The notes under the pieces: model-generated
Told to the model about the DNA's origin: nothing
The model's input: only the letters and a program-made list of their open reading frames with translations
The model's database searches: none
Part shown: one piece after another, positions 26,901 through 34,405 of the stretch
How positions within the stretch are numbered: the stretch's first letter is position 1
Layout: each line of letters begins with the position of its first letter
Program-made: the position numbers and the translations under genes
Origin: an uncultured Eubacteriales bacterium
GTDB lineage: Bacteria > Bacillota > Clostridia > Oscillospirales > Acutalibacteraceae
Assembly: GCA_949292775.1 (NCBI GenBank)
Contig: CASFBL010000022.1
Coordinates: 1 to 58,684 of the forward strand
Reading direction: 5' to 3'
Length of the DNA stretch: 58,684 nucleotides

Positions 26901-28504
26901 ATTGCATCGATTTCGTTGCTTCCGACAAGAAAATAGCAGAACCGGGGAGTTATGCGGTGGAGATTGGCGTATATGATGACCCTGAAAATCAATATCAGGG
27001 TGTACATACCATTGATCTTGGAAACAACAACCTTATGATCATTGGTTCTTCTCAGTCTGGCAAGACCAATGTGCTGCAAAACATTATTCGCAGTTTGTCA
27101 ACAAAGTGCACGCCTGACGAGGCGAATATTTATATTATTGATTTTGCTTCCATGGTTCTTAAAAATTTTGACAAGTTGAATCATGTTGGCGGTGTGGTGT
27201 GTCCTTCAGAGGATGAAAAGCTGAAGAATTTATTTAAGCTTCTTAATACTGAGATTGAGTCCAGAAAAGAAAAACTCATGTCAGTGGGTGTAAGCTCATT
27301 TGCAGCATATAAAGAGGCGGGGAAAAAGGATCTTCCTCTTATTGTACTGTTGATTGATAATTTAACAGCATTAAAGGAAATCTATTTCCAAGACGATGAT
27401 GAGCTTCTAAATCTCTGCAGAGAAGGTTTGACAGTTGGTATTAGTATTGTTATTGCCAACTCGCAAACGGCAGGTATTGGGTATAAGTATTTATCTAATT
27501 TCTCTGCAAGAATGGCTTTGTACTGCAATGATTCAAACGAGTATAGCTCCCTGTTTGAACACTGCAGTGAACGTATAGACAGCATTCCAGGCAGAGCCAT
27601 TGTTGAGATAGATAAAGGCCATTACGAATGTCAATCCTATCTTGCTTTCAAGGGGGGAAAGGAAATTGATAGAGTTCAGGAAATCAAGAAGTATATCTCT
27701 GAAATAAATGCCGCTAATAAACATATGACGGCAAAGAGAATCCCATTGATTCCGGTCTCCCTTACAAAGGGGTTTGTAGTGGAACAGTTCAGCAATTACA
27801 TGGAGGACAAATTCTCGATTGTTATCGGTTTGGATTATGCGACGGTTACTCCTTATGTGCTCGATTTCGCTGCAGCGGGTTTGTTGGCAATTACAGGACG
27901 TGAGGATGCGGGCAGACATAATTGGCTGAAGTATTCTGTTGACATGCTTGCAACGATGTACCCCAGCATGAGTAAAGTTTATGTGGTTGACAGCATTGGC
28001 AAAAAACTCGCCTCTCTTAAGGAAAGTGATAATATTACAGCATACAGTATGATTGCCGAGGATGCAGTTAAGTACATTAAGGAAATTGAAATGCAGTTGA
28101 AGGTTCGCTATGATGCCCTTGTTACTGGTGATGAAGATGTACTTAATGATGCAGAGCTTCTCATGTTGGTTGTTGACAATCAAGATGCACTGCTTGCTAT
28201 ATGTAATAATTCTGATGCCTTTGCTGCATACAAAAATATTATCGGAAGGTATAAGAATATGAAGGTATGTATTGCCGTATTCGTTGAGAACGCAAATATA
28301 CCTTACAATGCTCCAGAGATTATGAAAAACATTCGTGAACAACGCAACCTCATGTATTTCGATGATATGAGTAATATGAAGATCTTTGATGTGCCGTTGG
28401 CTATGTCGCGCAATTTCAAGAAACCAATCGAACTTGGTGATGGTTACTACATTAAAGATAACGATTGCTTTAAGTTGAAGACAGCTTTTATTGCAACTAA
28501 ATAA
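23996..28504 (+). CDS. essC: Type VII secretion ATPase EssC (FtsK/SpoIIIE family)
   Basis: The 1,502-residue protein is the motor of the secretion system. Two FHA-like domains occupy about residues 1-205 (VGTGIDCDIRL; TIGSSVNSDIVI and YGVYING). Two membrane helices follow near 260-300, then three ATPase domains. The first has Walker A GTTGSGKSE (about 687) and Walker B IIIVDEFAEL (about 795), and looks active. The second has GSSQSGKTN (about 1015) and LLIDNL, lacking the Glu after Asp. The third is degenerate (ITGREDAGRHN, about 1297), without the P-loop Lys. EssC recognises WXG100 and LXG substrates. Length and order agree with EssC of Staphylococcus and YukBA of Bacillus. Confidence 0.95.
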   Translation: MNRYKITLSSNTLYKEIELAPDAQQIKVGTGIDCDIRLRKELFFGQFELLFVKNGSDWSVHCSDNLYLTAGDIRKLMTKKLIHGDILEIKYQESDNLVFTMDFLIDFDDGKKKYERIIDISGLPSLTIGSSVNSDIVIGGEYVKDDALILSKNTEGFIVDIKNTTYGVYINGKKAKSKDIIKEGDFLSISDYFFYLKDDKIWTQIREELIVNSINYIDKPEQNSYPKFNRNTRIKTVVCDDKIEILDPPAKPQKPKNNLFMRLLPSFGMLIAAGVMAFFGGAMIIMSAISGAMAIFTTIMSIKEGNKDYKVSSAERIEKYNAYITKKKGEIQQCRDQERNELEELFVPQFVTEERFASFSSKLFDRSKDDEDYLCVRFGNGDVLSKREINYKKQEKLEIEDELQQIPEQICAEYKNVHNAPIVCDFKQINAIGVVGAPVYRFEILKNIVIDIAGRQYFSDVKMVFVAERFHKEHVQWLRFLPHVYNDTVGGRNIVCDDESKNLIFEYLYKELTIREQNKTYDSNIVVFFYDECGFKNHPISKFVDKSKDLGVTFVFFGDTLADIPQGCGYIVSIVDRQNAVLINTQDRSEVSNFVYPNIETSQAEDIVKLLAPVYTEEISLEGTLTKNITMFELLNILTVDDIDLKSRWEKSQVFKSMSAPLGVSKTGVVSLDLHDKAHGPHGLVAGTTGSGKSEILQTYILAMSTLFSPYEIAFVIIDFKGGGMVNQFKKLPHLLGAITNIDGKEINRSLKSIKAELQKRQRLFAEVDVNHIDKYIRKFKAGETKVPLPHLIIIVDEFAELKAEQPEFMKELISAARIGRSLGVHLILATQKPSGQVNEQIWSNSRFKLCLKVQSQEDSNEVIKSPLAAEIKEPGRAYLQVGNNEIFELFQSAYSGASEKTDDSNVKEFTIYSLNESGKRMPVYSQKKKKSGEGSATQLDAIVKYVADYCDSINLPKLPDICLPSLSNCIDFVASDKKIAEPGSYAVEIGVYDDPENQYQGVHTIDLGNNNLMIIGSSQSGKTNVLQNIIRSLSTKCTPDEANIYIIDFASMVLKNFDKLNHVGGVVCPSEDEKLKNLFKLLNTEIESRKEKLMSVGVSSFAAYKEAGKKDLPLIVLLIDNLTALKEIYFQDDDELLNLCREGLTVGISIVIANSQTAGIGYKYLSNFSARMALYCNDSNEYSSLFEHCSERIDSIPGRAIVEIDKGHYECQSYLAFKGGKEIDRVQEIKKYISEINAANKHMTAKRIPLIPVSLTKGFVVEQFSNYMEDKFSIVIGLDYATVTPYVLDFAAAGLLAITGREDAGRHNWLKYSVDMLATMYPSMSKVYVVDSIGKKLASLKESDNITAYSMIAEDAVKYIKEIEMQLKVRYDALVTGDEDVLNDAELLMLVVDNQDALLAICNNSDAFAAYKNIIGRYKNMKVCIAVFVENANIPYNAPEIMKNIREQRNLMYFDDMSNMKIFDVPLAMSRNFKKPIELGDGYYIKDNDCFKLKTAFIATK

Positions 28505-28522
28505 TTTAAATGAGGTTGTGTA

Positions 28523-28717
28523 ATGGAAAAAAGCAGAGTTGCTATCTAAACTTAATTACGCCAAACGTCAGCTTTCTTCTTAGCTGATATTGAGCGGATT
28601 TTTGAAAATGTATATGTAATCGATACGAATTGCTCAACGACAATAAGCACTGCATCGGATACACTTAGGAGCAAAGTGCTTGACAAACTTAACTGCTTAG
28701 GGATTCAATCATTTTAA
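28523..28717 (+). pseudogene. Decayed small gene directly after essC
   Basis: ATG at 28523 has a good ribosome binding site (TGAGGT) but stops after eight codons. Moving frame once within the A run restores KAELLSKLNYAKRQLSS, and moving back gives LADIERIFENVYVIDTNCST and onward to a stop at 28717. The sum is a helical protein of about 65 residues carrying two compensating frameshifts. Its position after essC suggests a lost small T7SS substrate or partner. I cannot name the family. Confidence 0.5.
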
Positions 28718-28763
28718 ATTGATTGTAAAATTATAAGTTATTGAGAAAGTGAGGTGTAGGCAG

Positions 28764-29186
28764 ATGTCAAATAATGCTGAGTATGATAGCCTTGTTAGCC
28801 AAAAATCAAGTGCTCAATCGCAGTACAATGCTTGTTTATCGCGCATCGAAAATTGTGATTATTTGCTTCGTAGATTACGACCGGCAAAAGAGTCGATTGT
28901 TGAACTGAAAGAAGCATTTAAAAGCAATAAGAAATTAGATAAAAACTTACACGAAGAAAAGCATGATTGGAAAGGTTCAACTTATAATTCATTTTGCACA
29001 AAAATGTCAACTCTTATCGATATCAATGACAGTTATTACAACGATTCTATAGATCATATTCTTGATTCTCTAAATAATGAGATTACTCGAATTGAAAATC
29101 AACGAATGAGTGAGTATGGATTGCTTGGTAGACTAGGTTCTTGGATTAATAGTTTGGCCAATAAGATTGAAAATTTCTTTAACTAA
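28764..29186 (+). CDS. DUF5082-like (YwqH-type) partner of LXG toxin
   Basis: The 140-residue helical protein contains a WKG tripeptide between two helices (KHDWKGSTYNSFC). This is the WXG-like turn of secreted helical-hairpin partners. Overall length and position match DUF5082 proteins such as Bacillus YwqH, which precede LXG toxin genes. Such partners bind the LXG domain and bring the toxin to EssC. The ATG at 28764 is preferred because GAGGTG lies seven bases upstream. It begins a cassette of partner, partner, toxin, immunity. Confidence 0.75.
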   Translation: MSNNAEYDSLVSQKSSAQSQYNACLSRIENCDYLLRRLRPAKESIVELKEAFKSNKKLDKNLHEEKHDWKGSTYNSFCTKMSTLIDINDSYYNDSIDHILDSLNNEITRIENQRMSEYGLLGRLGSWINSLANKIENFFN

Positions 29187-29201
29187 ATGAGGTGATATAA
29201 G

Positions 29202-29474
29202 TTGGCAGAATTTAAAATTGATAAAGCACTAACAGGAGAAATATCAGCACTAAAAGATTCTGGAAATTTAATCAACGATGATTACGCTGTGATTTCTTCA
29301 GATAATGTTAGTACATTGAAAACATCTGTAAATATTATTTCGCAACATGCGAGTATAAAGAGTTTACTTGATTTATACAAGTCTTTAGTATTGCGTGATG
29401 CACAGGACTTGGATGATTTAGTTGACGAGGCTAATGAAATGGATGCAGCTATTTCGGCTTCACAGAATACATAA
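29202..29474 (+). CDS. DUF5344/YwqI-like partner of LXG toxin
   Basis: The 90-residue protein is almost entirely helical, with a break near the middle, and ends in DEANEMDAAISASQNT. Size, order (between a DUF5082-like gene and an LXG gene) and the SLLDLYKSLVLRDAQDLDDL segment fit the TIGR04197/DUF5344 type of secretion partner. Translation starts at TTG (29202) supported by GAGGTG. The family call rests more on position than on a distinctive motif. Confidence 0.6.
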   Translation: MAEFKIDKALTGEISALKDSGNLINDDYAVISSDNVSTLKTSVNIISQHASIKSLLDLYKSLVLRDAQDLDDLVDEANEMDAAISASQNT

Positions 29475-29490
29475 GTTATGAGGTAGGAAA

Positions 29491-31428
29491 ATGCGGTATA
29501 AAGTTGACTTTGACTCACTTGATAGTATGTACAATTCAGTAGGGAATCAAGCTAATAACTGGATCTCTGAATTGGAATCAATAAAAGGCAAATTTCAAAC
29601 ATTATTAGATACCACTAATATGTCAGGTGCCGCTGCTGATAATATAAAAAGCTATATAGAAAATGTTCATATGACATTAATAGCTTTGCTAACTCAGGTG
29701 GTTTCATTGCATTCTTCGAATTGTTTACTATACAAAAGTGATTATCAGACGAATGTTGATACAGATTTACATTCTGTTATTAAATCCACTGAATTATTAG
29801 ATTATAAAGGACGTATTGATTCAACTAAGGCTACAGCAATAAGTATCGATGATTCTATATCGTATGTATTAAATGGAATTAAAGATATTTTTTATGTATC
29901 GTATGCTGATGTCACTGCAGTTGATGCTCAACATATATCGGTTTCTAATTTTCTTTCGGATCTTGATACAGAAATTAACACCTTAGAAGATAGTCATTAT
30001 AATAATGATTTTATTAACACCACGCAGATGATAAATGCCTTACGCGCATTTATTAATGAACAAACAGCTTCGAGTCGAACATACAGAACTAATTTTACGA
30101 CAGAAAGTCTTGCTTCTTCGTCATCTTTTTTGCAGTTGTACAATTCTCATATTGATGTTACTGAAGAAATGGAAAGTAAATCTAGTGCAATTGATACTGC
30201 AATTGAAAATGAAAATCAAAGAGTTGCGGATTTGCAGAGAGAATATGAAGAGCGTCAAGAAAAAGCAACGATTATTAAGTGGATTGTAACTGGTGTTTGT
30301 ATCGTTGGTTCAATTGTTGCAATTGCAGCAACTGGTGGAGCAGCAACACCTATAGTCGTAGGAGCTGTATCTGCTGTAAGTGGTGCTGTAATGGCCGGAA
30401 CTAATAATTTGGCAGATCAATATGTTGAACACGGTAATCTTATTGAGAATGCTGATAAAATTGATTGGGGGTCCTTTGGAAAAGATGTTGTTGTCGCGGG
30501 GGTTACAGGGTTTGTTACTGGGTATGCCGGTGCATCAATAGGTGGAGCAATAACTTCAGGGTTAAGTAAAACAACGATTGGAAATACTTTGTTGCATTCG
30601 TCAAATGGGTTTATAAGAGTGGGGGCAAGCGCTACTATAGGTTCAGTTTCTGAGGTAACATCTGGTGTGATTACAAGAGGTACCGGAACATTAATTTCCT
30701 CAAAAGGCGATCTTGATGCGGCAATTGATGATGCATTTAATGTGAAGAACATAGTGACCGATGCTACAATCGGCGGGCTATCTGGCGCTAAGACTCAAAT
30801 GTCAATTGACAAAGCACAAAATGCGGCAGATGCGGTTACATCATCCTATAATAATAAGCAGAATCCTTTTGAGGCTGGCGAAAAAGCTGGATTAAAGAAT
30901 TTGAAAAAAACTAAAAATGGTGGTGTTGATTTTTCGGAATCCGATTATATTTTAAAGACGGAAACAGGTGAACCAATCCAAGTTAAAATTAAGTCTACTG
31001 GTAATCGAAATAAAGACTATTTAGAAGCAGAGAAAATTCTTAAAGAACGAGGCATAGATATTGACTTTAAATCTATGAGAGGCAAAAAAGGCGATTATGT
31101 TTGGCATCATTTAGATGACTACGATGTGAGAAATAATGAAACTACTTTGCAGTTCATAGATCAAGATGCACATAAGGCCATAAAAAACCATTCTGGTTCT
31201 GCTAAGCAATATCATGTTGTTTACGGAAAAGGTTATGACAAGCAAGAAATTGACGCGGCATACAATCAGGCAGACCTTGGGCAGTATTTATCACCGATTG
31301 CAAGCGGTTTGAATGATGAATGGAGCAATCAAACAGAATTTTTTTCTAATCGGAAAGAATTAGAAGCTGTCTTACAACACAAAGACCAAGTTCGTATTCC
31401 TTCATTTGAGAATGTTTTTGCTGTTTAG
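29491..31428 (+). CDS. LXG-domain toxin with WHH-type nuclease C-terminus
   Basis: The 645-residue protein starts with an all-helical LXG-type domain (about 1-230). A coiled segment and a glycine-rich hydrophobic stretch (about 255-330) follow. The C-terminal toxin (about 500-645) contains YVWHHLDD (WHH at about 538), TLQFIDQDAHKAI and KNHSGSAKQYH. This is the pattern of the WHH branch of the HNH/EndoVII nuclease superfamily, so it should cut DNA in competitor cells. It is preceded by two partner genes and followed at once by a SUKH immunity gene whose ribosome binding site overlaps its stop. The cassette order is that of Bacillus ywqHIJK. Confidence 0.9.
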   Translation: MRYKVDFDSLDSMYNSVGNQANNWISELESIKGKFQTLLDTTNMSGAAADNIKSYIENVHMTLIALLTQVVSLHSSNCLLYKSDYQTNVDTDLHSVIKSTELLDYKGRIDSTKATAISIDDSISYVLNGIKDIFYVSYADVTAVDAQHISVSNFLSDLDTEINTLEDSHYNNDFINTTQMINALRAFINEQTASSRTYRTNFTTESLASSSSFLQLYNSHIDVTEEMESKSSAIDTAIENENQRVADLQREYEERQEKATIIKWIVTGVCIVGSIVAIAATGGAATPIVVGAVSAVSGAVMAGTNNLADQYVEHGNLIENADKIDWGSFGKDVVVAGVTGFVTGYAGASIGGAITSGLSKTTIGNTLLHSSNGFIRVGASATIGSVSEVTSGVITRGTGTLISSKGDLDAAIDDAFNVKNIVTDATIGGLSGAKTQMSIDKAQNAADAVTSSYNNKQNPFEAGEKAGLKNLKKTKNGGVDFSESDYILKTETGEPIQVKIKSTGNRNKDYLEAEKILKERGIDIDFKSMRGKKGDYVWHHLDDYDVRNNETTLQFIDQDAHKAIKNHSGSAKQYHVVYGKGYDKQEIDAAYNQADLGQYLSPIASGLNDEWSNQTEFFSNRKELEAVLQHKDQVRIPSFENVFAV

Positions 31429-31441
31429 GAGGAGTATACAT

Positions 31442-31891
31442 ATGGGAAAATATTTATTTGTGGAACGTGATGATCCTAACTTTAAAATTGACGATGAGTA
31501 CATTAAGGAAGTCGAAGCTCGATATTCATTTTCATTTCCGGATATTTTAAGGGATTATTATCTAAGGCATAATGGTTGTGATATGTATGAAACAAGATTT
31601 GAAAAATGTGGCGTCGAGTTTTGTGTTATATTTCTTTATGACCTCCGTTATGGAAAAATGCCAATAGAAAAGGTAATGGAATATAACAAGGATAATGATA
31701 GTATTCCAACGACATTTATTCCTCTTGCCCAAGATGAGGATAATGATGATTTTTACTGGGATTCATTGTCCGGAAAAGTGTATTTTCTTTCGCTATCAAA
31801 TGTTGAACACCCAAAAGAAATCTGCGGAAGCGTCGAAGAGTTTTTTCAGCTAATTAATGATTCTGTCAAAGGAAAAGGAGAAATTTTATGA
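31442..31891 (+). CDS. SUKH (SMI1/KNR4) family immunity protein
   Basis: The 149-residue protein has the SUKH pattern: VEARYSFSFPDILRDYYLRHNG near the N-terminus, a central strand pair ending YDLRYGK, IPLAQDEDNDDFYWD, GKVYFLS and a C-terminal helix. SUKH proteins are common immunity proteins for nuclease toxins. Its place directly after the WHH nuclease toxin makes it the likely antidote. The ATG at 31442 has AGGAGG at the toxin stop codon. It overlaps the next gene by four bases. Confidence 0.88.
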   Translation: MGKYLFVERDDPNFKIDDEYIKEVEARYSFSFPDILRDYYLRHNGCDMYETRFEKCGVEFCVIFLYDLRYGKMPIEKVMEYNKDNDSIPTTFIPLAQDEDNDDFYWDSLSGKVYFLSLSNVEHPKEICGSVEEFFQLINDSVKGKGEIL

Positions 31892-32196
31892 TTAAATATG
31901 TAGCACTCGGAAGCGTTGTCCTTCTTAAAGGAGCAACACAAAAAATGCTTATTATTTCTAGGGCGTTAAATGTAAAAAATGGTCAAGAGACATTTTTCTT
32001 CGATTATGGTGCAGTACCATATCCAGATGGGTTAGTAAGTGATAGAATGGCTTATTTTAATCACGAGAACATTTCAAATGTAATTTTCGAGGGATATACG
32101 GATGCCGAAAATGAGAATATGGTAGTTAATATAAATGTTTACTTAGAAAAACATCCGGAACTCAAAAGAGGTAATCCAGAAACTTGGAAAGCTTAA
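31888..32196 (+). CDS. DUF4176 protein, T7SS cassette accessory
   Basis: The 102-residue protein has the DUF4176 signature: ALGSVVLLKGATQKMLIISR, FDYGAVPYPDGL, AYFNHENISNVIFEGYTD. DUF4176 genes travel with LXG toxin cassettes in Firmicutes. Their role is not settled; they may help toxin secretion or folding. It overlaps the SUKH gene by ATGA and precedes the two WXG100 genes. Confidence 0.85.
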   Translation: MIKYVALGSVVLLKGATQKMLIISRALNVKNGQETFFFDYGAVPYPDGLVSDRMAYFNHENISNVIFEGYTDAENENMVVNINVYLEKHPELKRGNPETWKA

Positions 32197-32244
32197 TATG
32201 TGATTAATACCGACTTGTCTGGAAGAAAATTAGGAGAAAATCTA

Positions 32245-32538
32245 ATGGCGAATCCAATTAGAATTACCCCTGAACAAATGCGCGAAAGAGCAAACCAATA
32301 TCGCGCCGAGGCTGACACTGTAAATGGTGTTATCAACAAGATGGACTCTCTGCTTCAGCAGCTTCAGAGCGAGTGGGAAGGCGCAGCAAACGAATCCTAT
32401 GCTGTACGTTATCGGGAACTGAAGCCCGGCTTTATGAAGGCTGAAGAACTGATCCGCGAAATCGCAGCAGCACTTGCCTCCACTGCCAAAATCGTTGAAG
32501 AAACCGATACCGACATTGCGAATCAGCTTAGAGGTTAA
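32245..32538 (+). CDS. WXG100 protein, copy 1 (EsxA-like)
   Basis: The 97-residue helical hairpin has WEG in place of WXG at the turn (SEWEGAANES). The second helix contains YRELKPGFMKAEELIREIA, as in typical WXG100 proteins. It is expected to be secreted as a dimer by EssC and to be needed for function. The ATG at 32245 follows TAGGAG; a longer frame to 32200 lacks a binding site. It differs from copy 2 at 11 of 97 positions. Confidence 0.92.
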   Translation: MANPIRITPEQMRERANQYRAEADTVNGVINKMDSLLQQLQSEWEGAANESYAVRYRELKPGFMKAEELIREIAAALASTAKIVEETDTDIANQLRG

Positions 32539-32598
32539 TTTACATAAGTATATTTCCGGGATACCGGTTATATAAAATCTGTAAAAAGGAGGAAAACC

Positions 32599-32892
32599 AT
32601 GGCTAATCAGATTAGAATTACCCCTGATCAGATGCGCGAGAGAGCCAATCAGTATCGCGCAGAAGCAGATACCGTAAATGGCGTTATCGCTACTATGGAT
32701 TCTCTGCTTCAGCAGCTCCAAAGTGAGTGGGAAGGTGCAGCGAGCGAATCCTACGCAGCACGTTATCAGGAACTGAAGCCCGGCTTTATGAAGGCTGAGG
32801 AACTGATTCGTGAAATTGCAACCGCACTTGATTCTACTGCTAAGATCGTTGAAGAAACTGATACCAGCATTGCGAATCAGTTTAGGGGCTAA
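32599..32892 (+). CDS. WXG100 protein, copy 2 (EsxA-like)
   Basis: This is a 97-residue near-duplicate of the preceding gene, with SEWEGAASES at the turn and a strong AGGAGG site. The pair is a recent tandem duplication. The two products could form homo- or heterodimers. A strong hairpin follows the stop. Confidence 0.93.
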   Translation: MANQIRITPDQMRERANQYRAEADTVNGVIATMDSLLQQLQSEWEGAASESYAARYQELKPGFMKAEELIREIATALDSTAKIVEETDTSIANQFRG

Positions 32893-32900
32893 GAACTTCG

Positions 32901-32939
32901 TGCAAACGACCCCTTGGCTGGTTTGAGGGGTCGTTTGCA
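32901..32939 (+). terminator. Hairpin after the WXG100 pair
   Basis: Perfect 14-bp arms TGCAAACGACCCCT and AGGGGTCGTTTGCA surround an 11-base loop. The T tract is poor, but the stem is strong and lies nine bases after the stop. It probably ends or stabilises the abundant WXG100 mRNA. Confidence 0.7.
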
Positions 32940-33001
32940 TCAGTATAATTCAAATAGTTAAGATATTATTCATTATTTAGGGGCTCTGGAAAGAGGGATC
33001 C

Positions 33002-33061
33002 ATGAAAAATAACACTGAATATAGCAAACTTGCTGACCAAAAATCAAATATTCAATCATAA
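33002..33061 (+). pseudogene. 5' remnant of a second DUF5082-like gene
   Basis: The first 19 codons (MKNNTEYSKLADQKSNIQS) match the start of the DUF5082-like protein at 28764 (MSNNAEYDSLVSQKSSAQS). They then hit TAA where the intact copy has a glutamine codon. Nucleotide likeness continues for a short distance past the stop (ACAACGCTTGT). The rest of the cassette is gone. Confidence 0.75.
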
Positions 33062-33092
33062 CACAACGCTTGTTCATTATTGTGATAAGAAT

Positions 33093-33356
33093 ATCTCCCC
33101 TCTTGGAAGTGTTGCTTATTTTAAGGAGAGGCGTAGATAATTCTTATCATTGCCAGAGTCAAAAGTTTCACGATGAAAACGAAAAGTTCTTTTTTGACTA
33201 TGGTGGTGTATTGTTCCCGAGTGCTTCATTGGTGACCAAACGGTATATTCCAATGCCTACAAAATCAATAGGGTTGTTGTGAATATTACCAATGACATTG
33301 ATAACGGAAATACGTCGAAAATACCAATCAATTTCTTGCTAAAAGTAGATTTATAA
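33093..33356 (+). pseudogene. DUF4176 remnant
   Basis: Across three frames the DUF4176 pattern can be read: LGSVAYFKE, then ILIIARVKSF, then DENEKFFFDYGGVLFP, ending NFLLKVDL at a stop. Frameshifts and a stop codon break it. With the DUF5082 remnant just before it, this marks a second toxin cassette from which the toxin and immunity genes were deleted. Confidence 0.7.
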
Positions 33357-33690
33357 AAATACTAAGATGTAATTTTGCGCTGTTGTGGGTCCCGCTTTTA
33401 CAGCGGATTTCAGACGCAAGAGGGAATATCTTAACAACTCATTTAGATTGTTCAATATGCTTTGCGCGCTTGTAGTATTGCCTCCTCCCACTATAGGATA
33501 TTATTTGGGAGCATGTGGTGGGGGAGATAAAGTTTTTGAAGCGACACATCGGTCCGGAAAGGGCGGTTGCAAGTATAATGGTCAAGTCGATGGCGGAAGG
33601 CTCAGCAGAGAGAGGATTTTCTTGAAAACCTAACACAACACTACAAGAAAACAAACAATATGTGAGAACGACGATACATGGAGACTTGTT
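33357..33690. other. Intergenic region between lost and second cassettes
   Basis: An open frame at 33385-33633 has no ribosome binding site or recognisable motif and I do not call it. The stretch is probably more remnant of the lost cassette. Confidence 0.4.
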
Positions 33691-34113
33691 ATGATGACTG
33701 AAGTTGAAATTTTAAATAAGATCATGGAGTTGAAGAAAAAAATAACGCGCGTTCAAAACAGAATTGAAGAATTGGAAAGAGAATTGCAGCAATATGAGAA
33801 CGCCTATGACCAGAGCGCATCATTTAAAAACGCAATGCAAACAGACTTATCGTTATATTATTCTGCTGTAATTAGCCGTTTAAATAAGTTGGATACACAC
33901 TCCACTTTTCGTAAAGAGTTTCAAAAAAAGGTGGACAGCACTTTGCGCAACCCGGCGGTACAGAGAATAGAAGAAATTATTTATCAAAGTCGGCGAACAA
34001 TGCTTGAGAGTGTCGAAGAACGAGAAAGGCTGATAACAATTGAACGTCAAAAAATCGATACATATAAGCGCGAAATATTTAGGCTCCAAAACGAATTGAA
34101 GCAAATAGGATAA
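33691..34113 (+). CDS. Coiled-coil secretion partner (DUF5082-like)
   Basis: The 140-residue protein is nearly all helix, with coiled-coil repeats at both ends (ILNKIMELKKKITRVQNRIE; IERQKIDTYKREIFRLQNEL) around a central segment. Length and place match the DUF5082-like first gene of LXG cassettes, but the WXG-type turn is not clear; the middle has FRKEFQKKVDS. I infer a partner for the large helical protein encoded two genes later. Confidence 0.55.
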   Translation: MMTEVEILNKIMELKKKITRVQNRIEELERELQQYENAYDQSASFKNAMQTDLSLYYSAVISRLNKLDTHSTFRKEFQKKVDSTLRNPAVQRIEEIIYQSRRTMLESVEERERLITIERQKIDTYKREIFRLQNELKQIG

Positions 34114-34130
34114 GGAAAGGATGAATTTCT

Positions 34131-34394
34131 TTGACTCATATTGAAAATGACCCGCAGGAAACCAGAATGTTTGCATGCAAAATACAGGAATTAGCTGAGG
34201 AGCCGGTTACCACGGTTCACGGAACTAGTGAGGAATCGAACGATGGACTGACGGCACGCTATAGCGATTTAATTGTTGATTTTTTAGACACTGATATAAA
34301 GAAACTGTTTAAGGAACTTTTTAAATGTAGCAAAGAAAAATTCGATGCCATTGCACAAGACTTTGAAGAATCAGACAAAAATGCATCGGCTTAG
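34131..34394 (+). CDS. Small acidic secretion partner
   Basis: The 87-residue acidic protein has two likely helices (DPQETRMFACKIQELAEE; TARYSDLIVDFLDTDIKKLF). It starts at TTG after AAAGGATG. Its place between the coiled-coil gene and the LXG-like gene is that of DUF5344/YwqI-type partners, but I see no distinctive motif. Coding is supported by tight spacing (17 bp before, 11 bp after). Confidence 0.5.
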   Translation: MTHIENDPQETRMFACKIQELAEEPVTTVHGTSEESNDGLTARYSDLIVDFLDTDIKKLFKELFKCSKEKFDAIAQDFEESDKNASA

Positions 34395-34405
34395 GAGTGA
34401 TTGCT

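Noticed and set aside
10905-28504. A type VI secretion system, because of the kinase-PP2C-FHA set
   Set aside because: No TssB/C, Hcp, VgrG or ClpV genes are seen, while EssC, YukD-like, WXG100 and LXG proteins are.
33385-33633. 82-codon plus-strand frame
   Set aside because: It lacks a binding site and motif and lies in a region of decayed cassette DNA.
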